From Muribaculaceae bacterium Isolate-002 (NCI) (lineage in GTDB: Bacteria > Bacteroidota > Bacteroidia > Bacteroidales > Muribaculaceae): a DNA stretch of 53,417 nucleotides. The stretch is from NCBI GenBank assembly GCA_004102805.1, contig SCEG01000017.1:1-53417 (forward strand), in the 5' to 3' direction. The number at the start of each line of letters is the position of its first letter. Position 1 is the first letter of the stretch. The notes below the pieces were generated by a model. That model made no database searches. It was not told the origin of the DNA and worked only from the letters and a program-made list of their open reading frames with translations. A program made the position numbers and the translations under genes. Shown piece by piece: positions 45,425 to 53,417 of the stretch.

Positions 45425-46092
45425 GACGGATATTCATCTAAGCGTTTCTGGGCGTCAAGACGGTTGTACATCACCGCCAGATGTGCGTAAATCGATGTGT
45501 TGGTTATGACAATGCCGCGGGGAGCGCGTATGCGGTAAGGGGTGAAATTCCAAAGTGCCTTTATTCCGGCTTTTATCAGCCGTTCGGCTCCCTCCTGCGC
45601 GTGGTCGACAGGGAGGGTGATTATTCCCACCTCGATGTTGAGCCGCGATATCGTTGCCTCAAGCGATGAGATATCGAGGATGGGAACTCCGCAGGCCGAT
45701 GTGCCGACAATATTTTGATCGATATCAAATCCGGCCACTATGTTGAGGCCGTATTTGGCGAGTCCCGAGTCATGTATCAGCGAGCCGCCGAGCGACCCAA
45801 CGCCAAGCACCACGGCGTTGTGGCGGCGCTTGAACCCCAGAAACTCCTGCAGCTCGTGGCACAGAAGCTTCACCTCGTAGCCTATGCGGGTTTTGCCCTT
45901 TATGTTGAGAAACGACAGGTCTTTGGCTATCTGCGAGGCGTCGACATTGAGCTCACGCGATATTGCCGTCGACGACACATACTCGATGCCACGCTCGTCA
46001 AGCAGCGTGACGTAGGCCAGATACCACGGAAGTCGGCGCAGAGCCGGCTCCGGTATCATCGCTTTATCGGTGTTTTTGGTTGTCGTTGTCAT
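45421..46092 (-). CDS. rex: Redox-sensing transcriptional repressor Rex
   Basis: NADH/NAD+-sensing repressor of fermentation and respiration genes. The N-terminal winged helix (residues about 5-75, with YVSSTAISRELNVDASQIAKDLSFL and GKTRIGYEVKLL) binds DNA. The Rossmann domain follows, with VVLGVGSLGGSLI (nucleotide-binding GxGxxG), AGFDID, VGIITLPVDHAQ and ALWNFTPYRIRAP, all typical. The start at 46092 (MTTTTKNTDK) is chosen because a -7 element lies at 46107-46114, inside the longer upstream frame. No clear Rex operator palindrome was found nearby. Confidence 0.94.
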   Translation of the reverse strand: MTTTTKNTDKAMIPEPALRRLPWYLAYVTLLDERGIEYVSSTAISRELNVDASQIAKDLSFLNIKGKTRIGYEVKLLCHELQEFLGFKRRHNAVVLGVGSLGGSLIHDSGLAKYGLNIVAGFDIDQNIVGTSACGVPILDISSLEATISRLNIEVGIITLPVDHAQEGAERLIKAGIKALWNFTPYRIRAPRGIVITNTSIYAHLAVMYNRLDAQKRLDEYPS

Positions 46093-46106
46093 AAGCTTTT
46101 CGCACG

Positions 46107-46114
46107 CAAAGATA
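46107..46114 (-). promoter_or_regulatory. -7 element of the rex promoter
   Basis: TATCTTTG on the minus strand, 15 nt upstream of the rex ATG, gives a very short leader. No TTTG lies at the expected distance. Confidence 0.45.
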
Positions 46115-46171
46115 CAAAAAAATATCATATCGGTATGTCGCCTCGCCTAAATTTATGTTAATATATAATGT

Positions 46172-46246
46172 CGGCAGTGCGGCCCCGCAGCTCTTGCCGG
46201 TATGAAGTTACAGCGCCGCATCTGTTTTCACAAACTGATGCGGCGC
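46172..46246 (+). other. Two stem-loops in the rex / PPIase divergent gap (possible small RNA end)
   Basis: The 431-nt gap between rex and the PPIase gene (46093-46523) holds a compound hairpin at 46172-46199 (CGGCA/TGCCG outside, TGCGG/CCGCA inside) and a perfect 10-bp stem at 46213-46222/46237-46246, extended by four inner pairs. The second is followed by CGGTTTTAACGTTT, a terminator-like tail on the plus strand. No protein frame fits. A small RNA is one explanation; nothing in the sequence proves it. Confidence 0.3.
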
Positions 46247-46406
46247 CGGTTTTAACGTTTAAAACAATAGCTTCTTGTATAATTATCCGGTGCAAAATTA
46301 CTACGACATTACAAAACGCGAAATACCTAAAAGTAGGTATTTTTGCCTAAACGGTCCGACTGTGCGCGCCATGGTGAAAAAATATCGTAAAATTGACGGA
46401 ATTAGT

Positions 46407-46437
46407 TTTGACATAACCAAAAAAAAAGTTATCTTTG
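46407..46437 (+). promoter_or_regulatory. Promoter of the SurA/PpiD-like gene
   Basis: TTTG (46407-46410) and TATCTTTG (46430-46437) are 19 bp apart, an exact consensus match. The leader to the ATG at 46524 is about 80 nt. Confidence 0.8.
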
Positions 46438-46523
46438 TGCGCTTCAATGCGGTAGCGCGCCGTGTGCAGCGGCCGTCTGCAATCGATACCAGTCATTAAA
46501 ATAAAAATAAACACAAATCATAA

Positions 46524-48614
46524 ATGTCAGCATTAGAACACATTAGAAAACGGCCTGCCTTGGTGATATCTATCCTCGGTCTGGCTCTCGTATTGTTTAT
46601 CATTACCGCAGTTTCCGATAACATTTTCTCATTTTTCGGAGACCGCGACACCGCTGTGAAAGTCGACGGTGAGAAATTGAAATATGACAAGTGGAAACGT
46701 TCGGCAAGTCAGATCTCCGAGCAGATGCGTCAGTCCGGCCGCGATGATGTCGACTTCTCTTACGCCGATGAGATGGCGCTCCAGCAGATTGTCGACGAAG
46801 AGCTTTTCAACAACGAGCTCAAGGCTCTCGGCATCACTGTCACCGACGAGGAGATGCAGGGCTATCTCTTCGGCTCGGGCTCTATTGCCTCAATGGAAGC
46901 GCAGCGCTACGGCTTCCCCTCGGCAGAGGACTTCTATTCATACGCCTACTCCAATGAAAGCGGCTCGGAGACCGCCCGCGCTCTCTGGGATGATATGGAA
47001 AACCGTATCCGCCGTCAGCTCATGAACGCCAAGTTTCAGCTCCAGCTCGGCGCAATCACCGCCAACAAGCTCGATGCAAAGGCATATTACGACGAAAACA
47101 AAAATGTGACACTCAATGTAGCTAAAGTTGACTACGCGTCGCTTCCCAACGAAGGCTTCGACGTCACTGACGCTGAGATCAAAGACCTTTACAACAAGGA
47201 AAAAGAGACCTATCGCCTCGACAACGAAGTGCGTCTCGTAGACTATATTCTTGTCACTCCCACCCCGTCGGCTCAGGATGCAAGCACAGCAAGTGACGAA
47301 GTTGTCAACGCCGTGTCGCGCCTCAAGACCACTCCCGGCACTGAGGCTATTGCCGGCAACTATGCATTTGAGACATCGGTGCACACCGGTAGCGCAGCTT
47401 CACTCCCCGCATCGCTCCGCAATGCCATTGACCGCATTGCTGCCGACACTGTCGTAATGCTCAGCTTCAATGGCTCGGCTTACAATCTCGCCAAGCTCCT
47501 CGGAGCGAAGACCGGCATCGAGAAGGCCGACGTAGATTTCTATCTCACCGACAACGCCACTCTTCCCGTCGACTCTATCATCGCGGCAGTCAACGCCGGT
47601 GATGTGGCACAGTATGGCGACAGCGTGCAGAAAGTGAGCCAGAAAGAGCTCAAGCTTATCGACAACGCGCTTCTCGCAGGATATGCCGACAGCTTCATCA
47701 ACGCACCTCAGGGAGCTAATGTTGTCACCGACAACAGCTTCAAGAGCGATATTCTCTCAGCCCTCTTTGGCGGTCAGGTAGACCCCACGCGCATGGATAT
47801 GGATGCAATCGGCGTATGCTATAAAGTCAACAGCGTCGACGAGCCTCAGACAATCTACGAAGTGGCTTCAATCACCCGCAAACTCGTTCCCTCTGAAGAA
47901 ACAATATCGGCTCTCCGCAAAGAGCTCTCTGACTATAGCGTCAAAAATGCCAACGCAAAAGCATTTGCAGAAAATATCGGCTCATCAAGCTTCCATATAG
48001 AAAAAGGCCGTGTATACCCCGACCGTTTCGCCGTAATCGGCCAGAACGGCCAGCGTATCCCCCAGACCGTGTCACTCGTCCGCTGGGCTATGGAAGAAGC
48101 CAAGAAAGGCGATGTTTCGGAAGTGCTTGATGCCGGCGACTCATTTATCGTGATTGCCGTTTCAGATATCTATGACGGATATGTCCCCGCCACCGACCCC
48201 ACAGTCGTAGAGCAACTCACCGCACGTGTGCGTGCTGACAAAAAAGGTGCAAAACTTGTGGCTGACTATGCAGGCAAAGGCAAGAATGTCGATGAATACG
48301 CTTCGGCTATGGGCACACAGCCTCTCACCGTGCGTGCGAACTACGCTCAGAACGACGGCGGCATACTCCGCGGCGACTCTAAATTCCTCGCAGCGGTCGG
48401 TGCAGCGGAAAAAGGCAAACTCGTCGGCCCTGTAGCCACCGGCACCGCGGCTGTCGTATTCGAGATTGTTGATGTCGACAACGCAGGCGGCGACTTCGAT
48501 TTCAATCAGATCGCTCCCCAGGCGGCACGCATGTTCCAGTTCAACGTTAATCAGGCTCTCCGTGCCAACAAGAAAATCGATTACAAGGCGCTTCGCTTCG
48601 AAACGCGTGAATAA
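46524..48614 (+). CDS. Membrane-anchored peptidyl-prolyl isomerase / SurA N-domain chaperone (PpiD-like)
   Basis: A 696-residue periplasmic folding factor. An N-terminal signal anchor (residues 12-34, LVISILGLALVLFIITAV) is followed by a SurA-like N-terminal domain (VDGEKLKYDKWKRSASQISEQM and EMALQQIVDEELFNNELKALGITVTDEEM). Two or more parvulin-like repeats follow; the isomerase core is hard to recognise, so catalytic activity is uncertain. E. coli PpiD has a similar layout with an inactive parvulin domain. The start is supported by the promoter at 46407-46437 and the immediate anchor. An intrinsic terminator follows at 48675-48710. Confidence 0.85.
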   Translation: MSALEHIRKRPALVISILGLALVLFIITAVSDNIFSFFGDRDTAVKVDGEKLKYDKWKRSASQISEQMRQSGRDDVDFSYADEMALQQIVDEELFNNELKALGITVTDEEMQGYLFGSGSIASMEAQRYGFPSAEDFYSYAYSNESGSETARALWDDMENRIRRQLMNAKFQLQLGAITANKLDAKAYYDENKNVTLNVAKVDYASLPNEGFDVTDAEIKDLYNKEKETYRLDNEVRLVDYILVTPTPSAQDASTASDEVVNAVSRLKTTPGTEAIAGNYAFETSVHTGSAASLPASLRNAIDRIAADTVVMLSFNGSAYNLAKLLGAKTGIEKADVDFYLTDNATLPVDSIIAAVNAGDVAQYGDSVQKVSQKELKLIDNALLAGYADSFINAPQGANVVTDNSFKSDILSALFGGQVDPTRMDMDAIGVCYKVNSVDEPQTIYEVASITRKLVPSEETISALRKELSDYSVKNANAKAFAENIGSSSFHIEKGRVYPDRFAVIGQNGQRIPQTVSLVRWAMEEAKKGDVSEVLDAGDSFIVIAVSDIYDGYVPATDPTVVEQLTARVRADKKGAKLVADYAGKGKNVDEYASAMGTQPLTVRANYAQNDGGILRGDSKFLAAVGAAEKGKLVGPVATGTAAVVFEIVDVDNAGGDFDFNQIAPQAARMFQFNVNQALRANKKIDYKALRFETRE

Positions 48615-48674
48615 TAATCCGGAAAGATATTTATGATATTATAGAGATATCATTTTACTTAATCCAAAACTAAG

Positions 48675-48710
48675 AACGGAGTCGATGAGCATCGGCTCCG
48701 TTCTGCTTTT
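48675..48710 (+). terminator. Terminator after the PpiD-like gene
   Basis: A 13-position stem with one T-G wobble (48675-48687 with 48690-48702), the innermost pair probably open, is followed by CTGCTTTTATT. It lies 61 nt past the stop codon. Confidence 0.75.
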
Positions 48711-48743
48711 ATTGCGTATATTCATGATATTTGTGTAACTTTG
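48711..48743 (+). promoter_or_regulatory. Promoter of mfd
   Basis: ATTG (48711-48714, three of four -33 bases) and TAACTTTG (48736-48743) are 21 bp apart. Transcription would begin near 48750, giving a leader of about 134 nt before the mfd ATG. Confidence 0.6.
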
Positions 48744-48755
48744 CACGGTTGCATT

Positions 48756-48862
48756 GCCGCGCGCCGTCGCTTCCCGCAGATGCCGGAACGATGGCGGCGC
48801 GGCATCTGCGGCATATATTACACTCTTTAAGAGAGTGTTTGGGCTTAAATTCAAACACTCTC
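48756..48862 (+). promoter_or_regulatory. Structured mfd leader with competing stems and repeat-family hairpin
   Basis: Three structures are visible. An 11-bp stem pairs 48774-48784 with 48801-48811. A competing 7-bp stem pairs GCCGCGC (48756-48762) with GCGCGGC (48797-48803), sharing 48801-48803. A second, separate hairpin pairs GAGAGTGTTTG (48831-48841) with CAAACACTCTC (48852-48862) and belongs to the repeat family seen after gcvH. Only one of the first two can form at a time. A regulatory role is inference. Confidence 0.4.
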
Positions 48863-48883
48863 CAAACGACACTTGAATCGGAT

Positions 48884-51800
48884 ATGAAACTTGATGATAT
48901 AGAAAAATTGTTTGCCGGGACGCCCCGTTCCGAGGCTATTGCCTCGCTTATCGGTGACAAGCGCGCGCGGCGAGTGAGCGTTGTGAATGCAGCCGGCTCG
49001 TCGGCGGCGATGATGCTGTCACAGCTCCCGCGGCTCAGGCATCCGGTGGTTGTGGTAGGCGACAGCGCTGACGATGCCGGTTATATCTATCACGACCTCT
49101 CCCGTCTGGCAGGAGAGGAAGCGGTGGCTTTCTTTCCGTCGGCCTACAAGCGCGATATAAAGTATGGCAAGGTCGATCCGCCGTCCGAAATACTGCGCAC
49201 CGACGCCCTGTCGCGCTGGCATACCGACAGAAGGCTTCGGTTCGTGGTGACATCGCCGGCAGCCATGGCCGAGAGAGTGGCGCCCAAGGAGAGCATCGAC
49301 AGCTCTACGATGCATCTGGCGCGCGGCAGGGAATATGACCTTGTGGAGCTTCAGAAATGGCTTCGCGACAACGGTTTTGTGCGTCAGGATTATGTCTACG
49401 AGCCCGGCCACTATGCCGTGAGAGGCTCCATACTCGACATTTTCGGCTTCAGTTTCGAGCTTCCTTACCGCATCGACTTCTTCGGTGACGAAGTTGACTC
49501 CATACGCACCTTCGACATCGAGACGCAGCTGTCGCGCGAAAAGCTCGATGAGGTCACCATTTCGTCAAATGTCGCCGTATCGGCTTTGGGTGACTCGCTG
49601 TTGCGCTTTGTCGACAGCTCGACACTGTTCTGCTGCCGCGCTCCTGCCGATGTGACGCTTGCGGTGAGAGCGGTAGCGTCGGAAGAGTTCTCGCAGTCAT
49701 CACTCCTTGCCGACGAAGGTGACCGCGACGCCATGAAGCAGGTGGTCGATGCCGATGAGTTTGAAGCTGATTTCGGCAAGTTCAGGCAACTGGCGTTCAG
49801 CGCCGGTGCTGTCGCAGCGTTTAAAGACGCGCCAGCGGTCGACTACAACTGCTCGCCGCAGGCTCTCTATCATAAGAATTTCGACCTTATCTCGGAGTCG
49901 TTCACTCGCTTTATCGCCGACGGCTACGAACTCTACATACTCAGCGACAGCGACCGCCAGCAGGAGCGTCTGCGTGCCATATTCGCCGACCGTGGTGACA
50001 ATATTCCGTTCCGTCCTGTCGACGCCACACTCCACGAAGGCTTTGTCGACCATGCCGCAAAGAGGTGCATATTCACTGACCATCAGATTTTCGACCGTTT
50101 CCACAAATACAGTCTGCGCAGCGACCGCGCCCGCTCCGGCAAGCTCGCCATGTCGCTTAAGGAGCTCGGAGCCATCGAGCCGGGCGACTATATCGTGCAT
50201 ATCGACCACGGCATCGGCAAGTTCGGCGGACTGCTCCGCACCAGTGTCAACGGCCACCCGCAGGAGATGATAAAGCTCATCTACAAGAACAACGACTTCA
50301 TATTCGTGTCGATACACTCGCTCCACAAGCTGTCGAAATACCGCGGTAAGGAGGGTGTCGAGCCAACTCTCAACAAGCTTGGCACCGGTGCTTGGAACAA
50401 AATAAAAGAGCGCACTAAAACGCGCCTCAAGGATATTGCCCGCGACCTGATAAAACTGTATGCCGCGCGCAAGGATCAGAAAGGATTTCAGTTCTCCCCC
50501 GACAGCTATATGCAGCATGAGCTCGAGGCATCGTTTATCTATGAGGACACCCCCGATCAGGTCACTGCGACGGCCGCTGTGAAGGCCGACATGGAGAGCG
50601 ACCGGCCGATGGACCGCCTTATATGCGGCGACGTTGGTTTCGGCAAGACCGAGGTGGCCATACGCGCCGCCTTCAAGGCAGCTGCCGACGGCAAGCAGGT
50701 GGCAGTGCTTGTGCCGACAACTGTGCTTGCATATCAGCATTACAACACGTTCAGGGAGCGTCTGCGCGACTTTCCCGTGCGGGTCGATTATCTCAGCCGC
50801 GCACGCACGGCAAAGCAGACACGCGAGATTATCGATGACCTCGCCGCCGGCAAAATCGATATCCTCGTCGGCACACACAAATTGATAGGGAAAAGCGTGA
50901 AGTTCAAAGACCTCGGACTTCTCATCGTTGACGAGGAACAGAAATTCGGTGTGGCTGTAAAGGAGAAGCTCAAGCAGATGAAAGTCAATGTCGACACGCT
51001 CACTATGTCGGCTACACCGATACCGCGCACGTTGCAGTTCTCGCTGATGGGAGCCCGCGACCTCTCGGCGATACAGACTCCGCCCCCAAACCGCTATCCG
51101 GTGGTCACGACCGTCGACTCGCTGACCGACGAACTGCTCACCGAAGCGGTCAACTTCGAGTTGTCGCGCAACGGGCAGGTGTTTATCGTCAACAACCGCA
51201 TCGAGGGGCTCAACGATCTTAAGGCCATGATAACGCGTCTGGTGCCTGACGCGCGCGTGCTGACCGCCCACGGACAGATGCCCCCTGAAAGCCTCGAGCA
51301 GGCCATCATCGACTTTGCCAACCGAGATTACGACATTCTGCTGTCTACAACCATAATCGAGAGCGGCATCGACATGCCGAATGTCAACACCATCATCGTC
51401 AACAACGCCCAGAATTTCGGTCTCTCCGAGTTGCATCAGCTCCGCGGGCGCGTAGGCCGCTCCTCTCGCAAGGCGTTCTGCTATCTGATGGTGCCCCCCG
51501 GAGTGCCGCTTACGCCTGTCGCGCGCCGCCGTCTGCAGGCCATTGAGAGCTTCTCTGACCTCGGCAGCGGCATTCATGTGGCTATGCAGGACCTCGACAT
51601 ACGCGGCGCCGGCAACCTGCTCGGCGCCGAACAGAGCGGCTTTATCGCCGACCTGGGCTACGAGACATATCAGAAGATATTGAAGGAGGCGGTGGTTGAA
51701 CTCACCACGCAGGAGTTTGCCGGCACCGTGACCGCGCAGAACGATGTCTCCGGCAGCGAGGATTTCGTGGCCGACTGCGTCATCGAAAGCGACCTCGAAG

Positions 51801-52231
51801 TGCTTCTGCCGCCGGATTACGTGCCGCAGGAGAGCGAGCGCATCAGCCTCTACCGTGAGCTCGACGGCATCAATCGCCGTGATGAGCTTGATGCTTTCGC
51901 AGCGCGTCTGCGCGACCGTTTCGGCCCCGTTCCGCCCGTGGCGCAGGAGTTGTTGCTCATACCGATGCTACGTGCCGACGCGCGCCGTCTCGGCATTGAG
52001 AAGGTGGCTTTGAAACAAGGCGTCATGTATATCTATTTTGTCGACGAAAGCAACAAGGCTTACTATCAGTCGCCGATGTTCGGCCGACTGCTCAACTATC
52101 TGCAACGCAATCCGCAGCGCGTGGCAATCCGCCAGAACGGCCAGCGCCGTTCATTCGCCGTCAAGTCAGTGGCGACAGTTGCGCAGGCTACTGCAATACT
52201 TGAGGAAATACTCACCCTCGAAAGCATCTGA
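48884..52231 (+). CDS. mfd: Transcription-repair coupling factor Mfd
   Basis: A 1,115-residue SF2 translocase that removes stalled RNA polymerase at DNA lesions and recruits UvrA. The UvrB-like N-terminal module covers about residues 1-330, the RNA polymerase-interacting (CarD-like) domain has GDYIVHIDHGIGKFGG near 433, and the RecG-like motor has Walker A GDVGFGKTE near 585, DEEQ, SATPIPRTL, TTIIESGIDMPN and QLRGRVGRS. The C-terminal TRCF domain is complete. The start at 48884 (MKLDDIEKLF) is preferred over an upstream in-frame ATG that precedes the predicted transcription start. The protein converges with the RhuM-Doc gene at 52249. Confidence 0.95.
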   Translation: MKLDDIEKLFAGTPRSEAIASLIGDKRARRVSVVNAAGSSAAMMLSQLPRLRHPVVVVGDSADDAGYIYHDLSRLAGEEAVAFFPSAYKRDIKYGKVDPPSEILRTDALSRWHTDRRLRFVVTSPAAMAERVAPKESIDSSTMHLARGREYDLVELQKWLRDNGFVRQDYVYEPGHYAVRGSILDIFGFSFELPYRIDFFGDEVDSIRTFDIETQLSREKLDEVTISSNVAVSALGDSLLRFVDSSTLFCCRAPADVTLAVRAVASEEFSQSSLLADEGDRDAMKQVVDADEFEADFGKFRQLAFSAGAVAAFKDAPAVDYNCSPQALYHKNFDLISESFTRFIADGYELYILSDSDRQQERLRAIFADRGDNIPFRPVDATLHEGFVDHAAKRCIFTDHQIFDRFHKYSLRSDRARSGKLAMSLKELGAIEPGDYIVHIDHGIGKFGGLLRTSVNGHPQEMIKLIYKNNDFIFVSIHSLHKLSKYRGKEGVEPTLNKLGTGAWNKIKERTKTRLKDIARDLIKLYAARKDQKGFQFSPDSYMQHELEASFIYEDTPDQVTATAAVKADMESDRPMDRLICGDVGFGKTEVAIRAAFKAAADGKQVAVLVPTTVLAYQHYNTFRERLRDFPVRVDYLSRARTAKQTREIIDDLAAGKIDILVGTHKLIGKSVKFKDLGLLIVDEEQKFGVAVKEKLKQMKVNVDTLTMSATPIPRTLQFSLMGARDLSAIQTPPPNRYPVVTTVDSLTDELLTEAVNFELSRNGQVFIVNNRIEGLNDLKAMITRLVPDARVLTAHGQMPPESLEQAIIDFANRDYDILLSTTIIESGIDMPNVNTIIVNNAQNFGLSELHQLRGRVGRSSRKAFCYLMVPPGVPLTPVARRRLQAIESFSDLGSGIHVAMQDLDIRGAGNLLGAEQSGFIADLGYETYQKILKEAVVELTTQEFAGTVTAQNDVSGSEDFVADCVIESDLEVLLPPDYVPQESERISLYRELDGINRRDELDAFAARLRDRFGPVPPVAQELLLIPMLRADARRLGIEKVALKQGVMYIYFVDESNKAYYQSPMFGRLLNYLQRNPQRVAIRQNGQRRSFAVKSVATVAQATAILEEILTLESI

Positions 52232-52248
52232 TACAAATAATCAGAGCG

Positions 52249-53256
52249 TTAATTATTCTTGTTAATCAGGTTGATGACGACTTTTACCATAGTATCCTTT
52301 TCTTCAGGTCGGCTTTCGGCAATCATCAGTGTAAGGGCTACAAGCGTGTTGTCGGCTATCCGCTTGTTCCCGTCGTCAGTATATAGAATATGGTTGCCGT
52401 TGAGAAACCATAGAAATAGAGTGGCGGCAATGCGTTTGTTCCCATCGCTGAATGAGTGGTTTTTGGTGACAAGATATAGGAGCATTGCGGCTTTCTCTTC
52501 TACTGACGGGTATAGGTCAACACCGTCAAAAGTCTGATATATTTGTCCTATGGAGCTTTTGAAGGAGTCGTCTTTTTCGTTCCCAAACAATGTGCTGCCG
52601 CCGAACTTGTCATGCAATTCACGGATTACTTCCATTGCATTTTCGTATGTAGCGTGGAACGATTCTTTCTCCGTGGTTTCCTCAATCTTCAATTCCTGAT
52701 AGTCGTAGCGGTCGAGGGTGTCAAGAGCATACGTGTAGTCGACCACCACATCAAGCAGCGAACGATTGTCTTCGGTCAGTCTGTTCTGCTGTTGTATCGT
52801 TCGTCCCAACACTTTTATCAGTTGGCTCAATTCATCATATTTCTGTGACGCAATTTGTTCGTTTATAACATATCCCTGTACGAGATATTGTTTCAAAACT
52901 TTGCTGGCCCAGATACGAAATTGCGTGCCTCGTTTGGATTTTACGCGATACCCCACTGAGATAATGACATCAAGGTTGTAAAGATTAGTCTCAGTTTTTT
53001 GACTAAAACCTTCCCTTCGACCGTAATCTTTGGTAGATGCAAATTTTGCACATACCAAGGATTCTTCAAGTTCTCCTTCCCGGAAGATATTTTTTATGTG
53101 TCGGCCAATGACGGTTCTGTCCTTTTGAAACAATTCAGCCATATGCGCTTGGGAAAGCCATACGGTGTCGTTTCGTAAATTTACGTCAATGCTCGTTTCT
53201 CCGTCACTTGTTTTATAAATGATGATATCGTTGTTGAATGGGGCTATTTTATCCAT
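52249..53256 (-). CDS. RhuM-Doc/Fic fusion protein
   Basis: A 335-residue protein with two parts. Residues about 1-150 match the RhuM family (DVNLRNDTVWLSQAHMAELFQKDRTVIGRHI, NLYNLDVIISVGYRVKSKRGTQFRIWASKVLKQYL). Residues about 180-335 form a Doc-like Fic domain with HSFSDGNKRIAA at 267-278, close to the HxFxDGNKR active-site motif of Doc, which phosphorylates EF-Tu; other Fic proteins transfer AMP. GNKRIA recurs at 296-301. A typical Doc antitoxin gene (Phd) is not adjacent. Its position between mfd and a transposase makes it likely accessory DNA. Target and activity are unknown. Confidence 0.9.
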   Translation of the reverse strand: MDKIAPFNNDIIIYKTSDGETSIDVNLRNDTVWLSQAHMAELFQKDRTVIGRHIKNIFREGELEESLVCAKFASTKDYGRREGFSQKTETNLYNLDVIISVGYRVKSKRGTQFRIWASKVLKQYLVQGYVINEQIASQKYDELSQLIKVLGRTIQQQNRLTEDNRSLLDVVVDYTYALDTLDRYDYQELKIEETTEKESFHATYENAMEVIRELHDKFGGSTLFGNEKDDSFKSSIGQIYQTFDGVDLYPSVEEKAAMLLYLVTKNHSFSDGNKRIAATLFLWFLNGNHILYTDDGNKRIADNTLVALTLMIAESRPEEKDTMVKVVINLINKNN

Positions 53257-53327
53257 GTGACGAATTTACAAAAAATAATCGGTAATACCCCAATATTGTC
53301 CTAAACGTTTTGGGCAAAAATAAAAAT

Positions 53328-53392
53328 AGGAAGTAGTTACTAAGGCAAAAAATGACTACCTTAGTAGTGAGCGACCAACTCAACTACTTCCT
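53328..53392 (+). repeat. Nested inverted repeats abutting the transposase start codon
   Basis: An outer 11-bp pair (AGGAAGTAGTT 53328-53338, AACTACTTCCT 53382-53392) encloses an inner 7-bp hairpin (ACTAAGG 53339-53345, CCTTAGT 53359-53365). The right outer arm ends one base before the ATG at 53393. In an RNA that starts upstream, this would bury the translation start region. Confidence 0.8.
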
Positions 53393-53417
53393 ATGGCAAA
53401 TATAACACTTTTCGCAC
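53393..53417 (+). CDS. Partial transposase, IS4-type (first codons only)
   Basis: Eight codons are present (M A N I T L F A) before the window ends. This opening, after the inverted repeats and beside the accessory RhuM-Doc gene, resembles Bacteroidota IS4-family transposases whose N-termini begin in this way. I assign it from memory of that pattern and with too little sequence to be sure. The insertion sequence would continue to the right of the window. Confidence 0.5.

Noticed and set aside
46093..46523. Rex operator (paired TTGTGAA-type palindrome)
   Set aside because: The only similar string, TTTTCACAAA, lies in a hairpin loop and has no second half-site.
48731..48883. N-terminal extension of Mfd by 51 codons
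   Set aside because: The first ATG lies before the predicted transcription start near 48750, and the region consists of hairpins, including a dispersed repeat.
49700..51577. Long open frame (625 codons) opposite mfd
   Set aside because: Complement of the mfd reading frame with no protein family features. Codon bias explains the lack of stops.
1..53417. CRISPR array, prophage or rRNA operon
   Set aside because: No regularly spaced repeats, phage structural genes or rRNA sequence are visible.

Overview
The window is chromosomal DNA of a Bacteroidales bacterium, most likely a gut lineage near Muribaculaceae. The evidence is: promoters of the Bacteroidota type (TTTG, 19-21 bp, TAnnTTTG) upstream of several transcription units; type IX secretion (T9SS) genes porU and porV; an M6 protease with a T9SS-like C-terminal tail; a DUF3256-like protein; the coaX-OMP-lptC-gldE cluster; and a Rex repressor beside an FAH-like gene. 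The family-level placement is inference, since no 16S gene is present.

Layout. 0-21 kb is almost entirely on the minus strand: waaA and gltX; tRNA-Val; a giant double transglutaminase-like reading frame; tRNA-Tyr; the kdsD / PfkB-like / ribH group; an ABC-3 permease / GH25 lysozyme / PorU-paralogue group; an M6 metalloprotease; and a malY-aroA group with two uncharacterised genes. 21.2-27.6 kb is a plus-strand glycine cleavage operon with a split P protein (gcvT-gcvH-gcvPA-gcvPB-lpdA) that ends in a beta carbonic anhydrase. 27.7-35.0 kb is minus: a polytopic membrane protein, a CaCA antiporter, then coaX-OMP-lptC-gldE-cobalamin adenosyltransferase. 35.2-39.3 kb is plus: DEAD-box helicase, DUF3256-like protein, xseA, xseB. 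39.3-46.1 kb is minus: ispF, porV, porU, an FAH-like gene and rex. 46.4-52.2 kb is plus: a membrane-anchored SurA/PpiD-type chaperone and mfd. The right end is accessory DNA: a RhuM-Doc/Fic fusion followed by the first codons of a transposase behind nested inverted repeats.

How the genes connect. Several genes serve the outer envelope: KDO synthesis and transfer (SIS-only KdsD, WaaA), LPS transport (LptC), T9SS shuttle and sortase (PorV, PorU), a second PorU-like C25 protease, and a probable T9SS cargo (M6 protease). The rest is housekeeping metabolism and DNA repair.

The strongest unusual signal is the 1,344-residue double transglutaminase-like frame. At the junction of its two halves is an A-AAA-AAC heptamer in an A6 run. 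A one-base shift there gives an immediate TGA, and the second half begins with its own ATG and signal peptide. This is either a tract-contraction fusion of two genes, a phase-variable switch, or a dnaX-like frameshift. Other items worth a look are the second PorU, the clostridial-type gcv-can operon, a dispersed inverted-repeat family placed directly after stop codons, structured 5' leaders of mfd and the DEAD-box gene, and the transposase start codon next to an inverted repeat.
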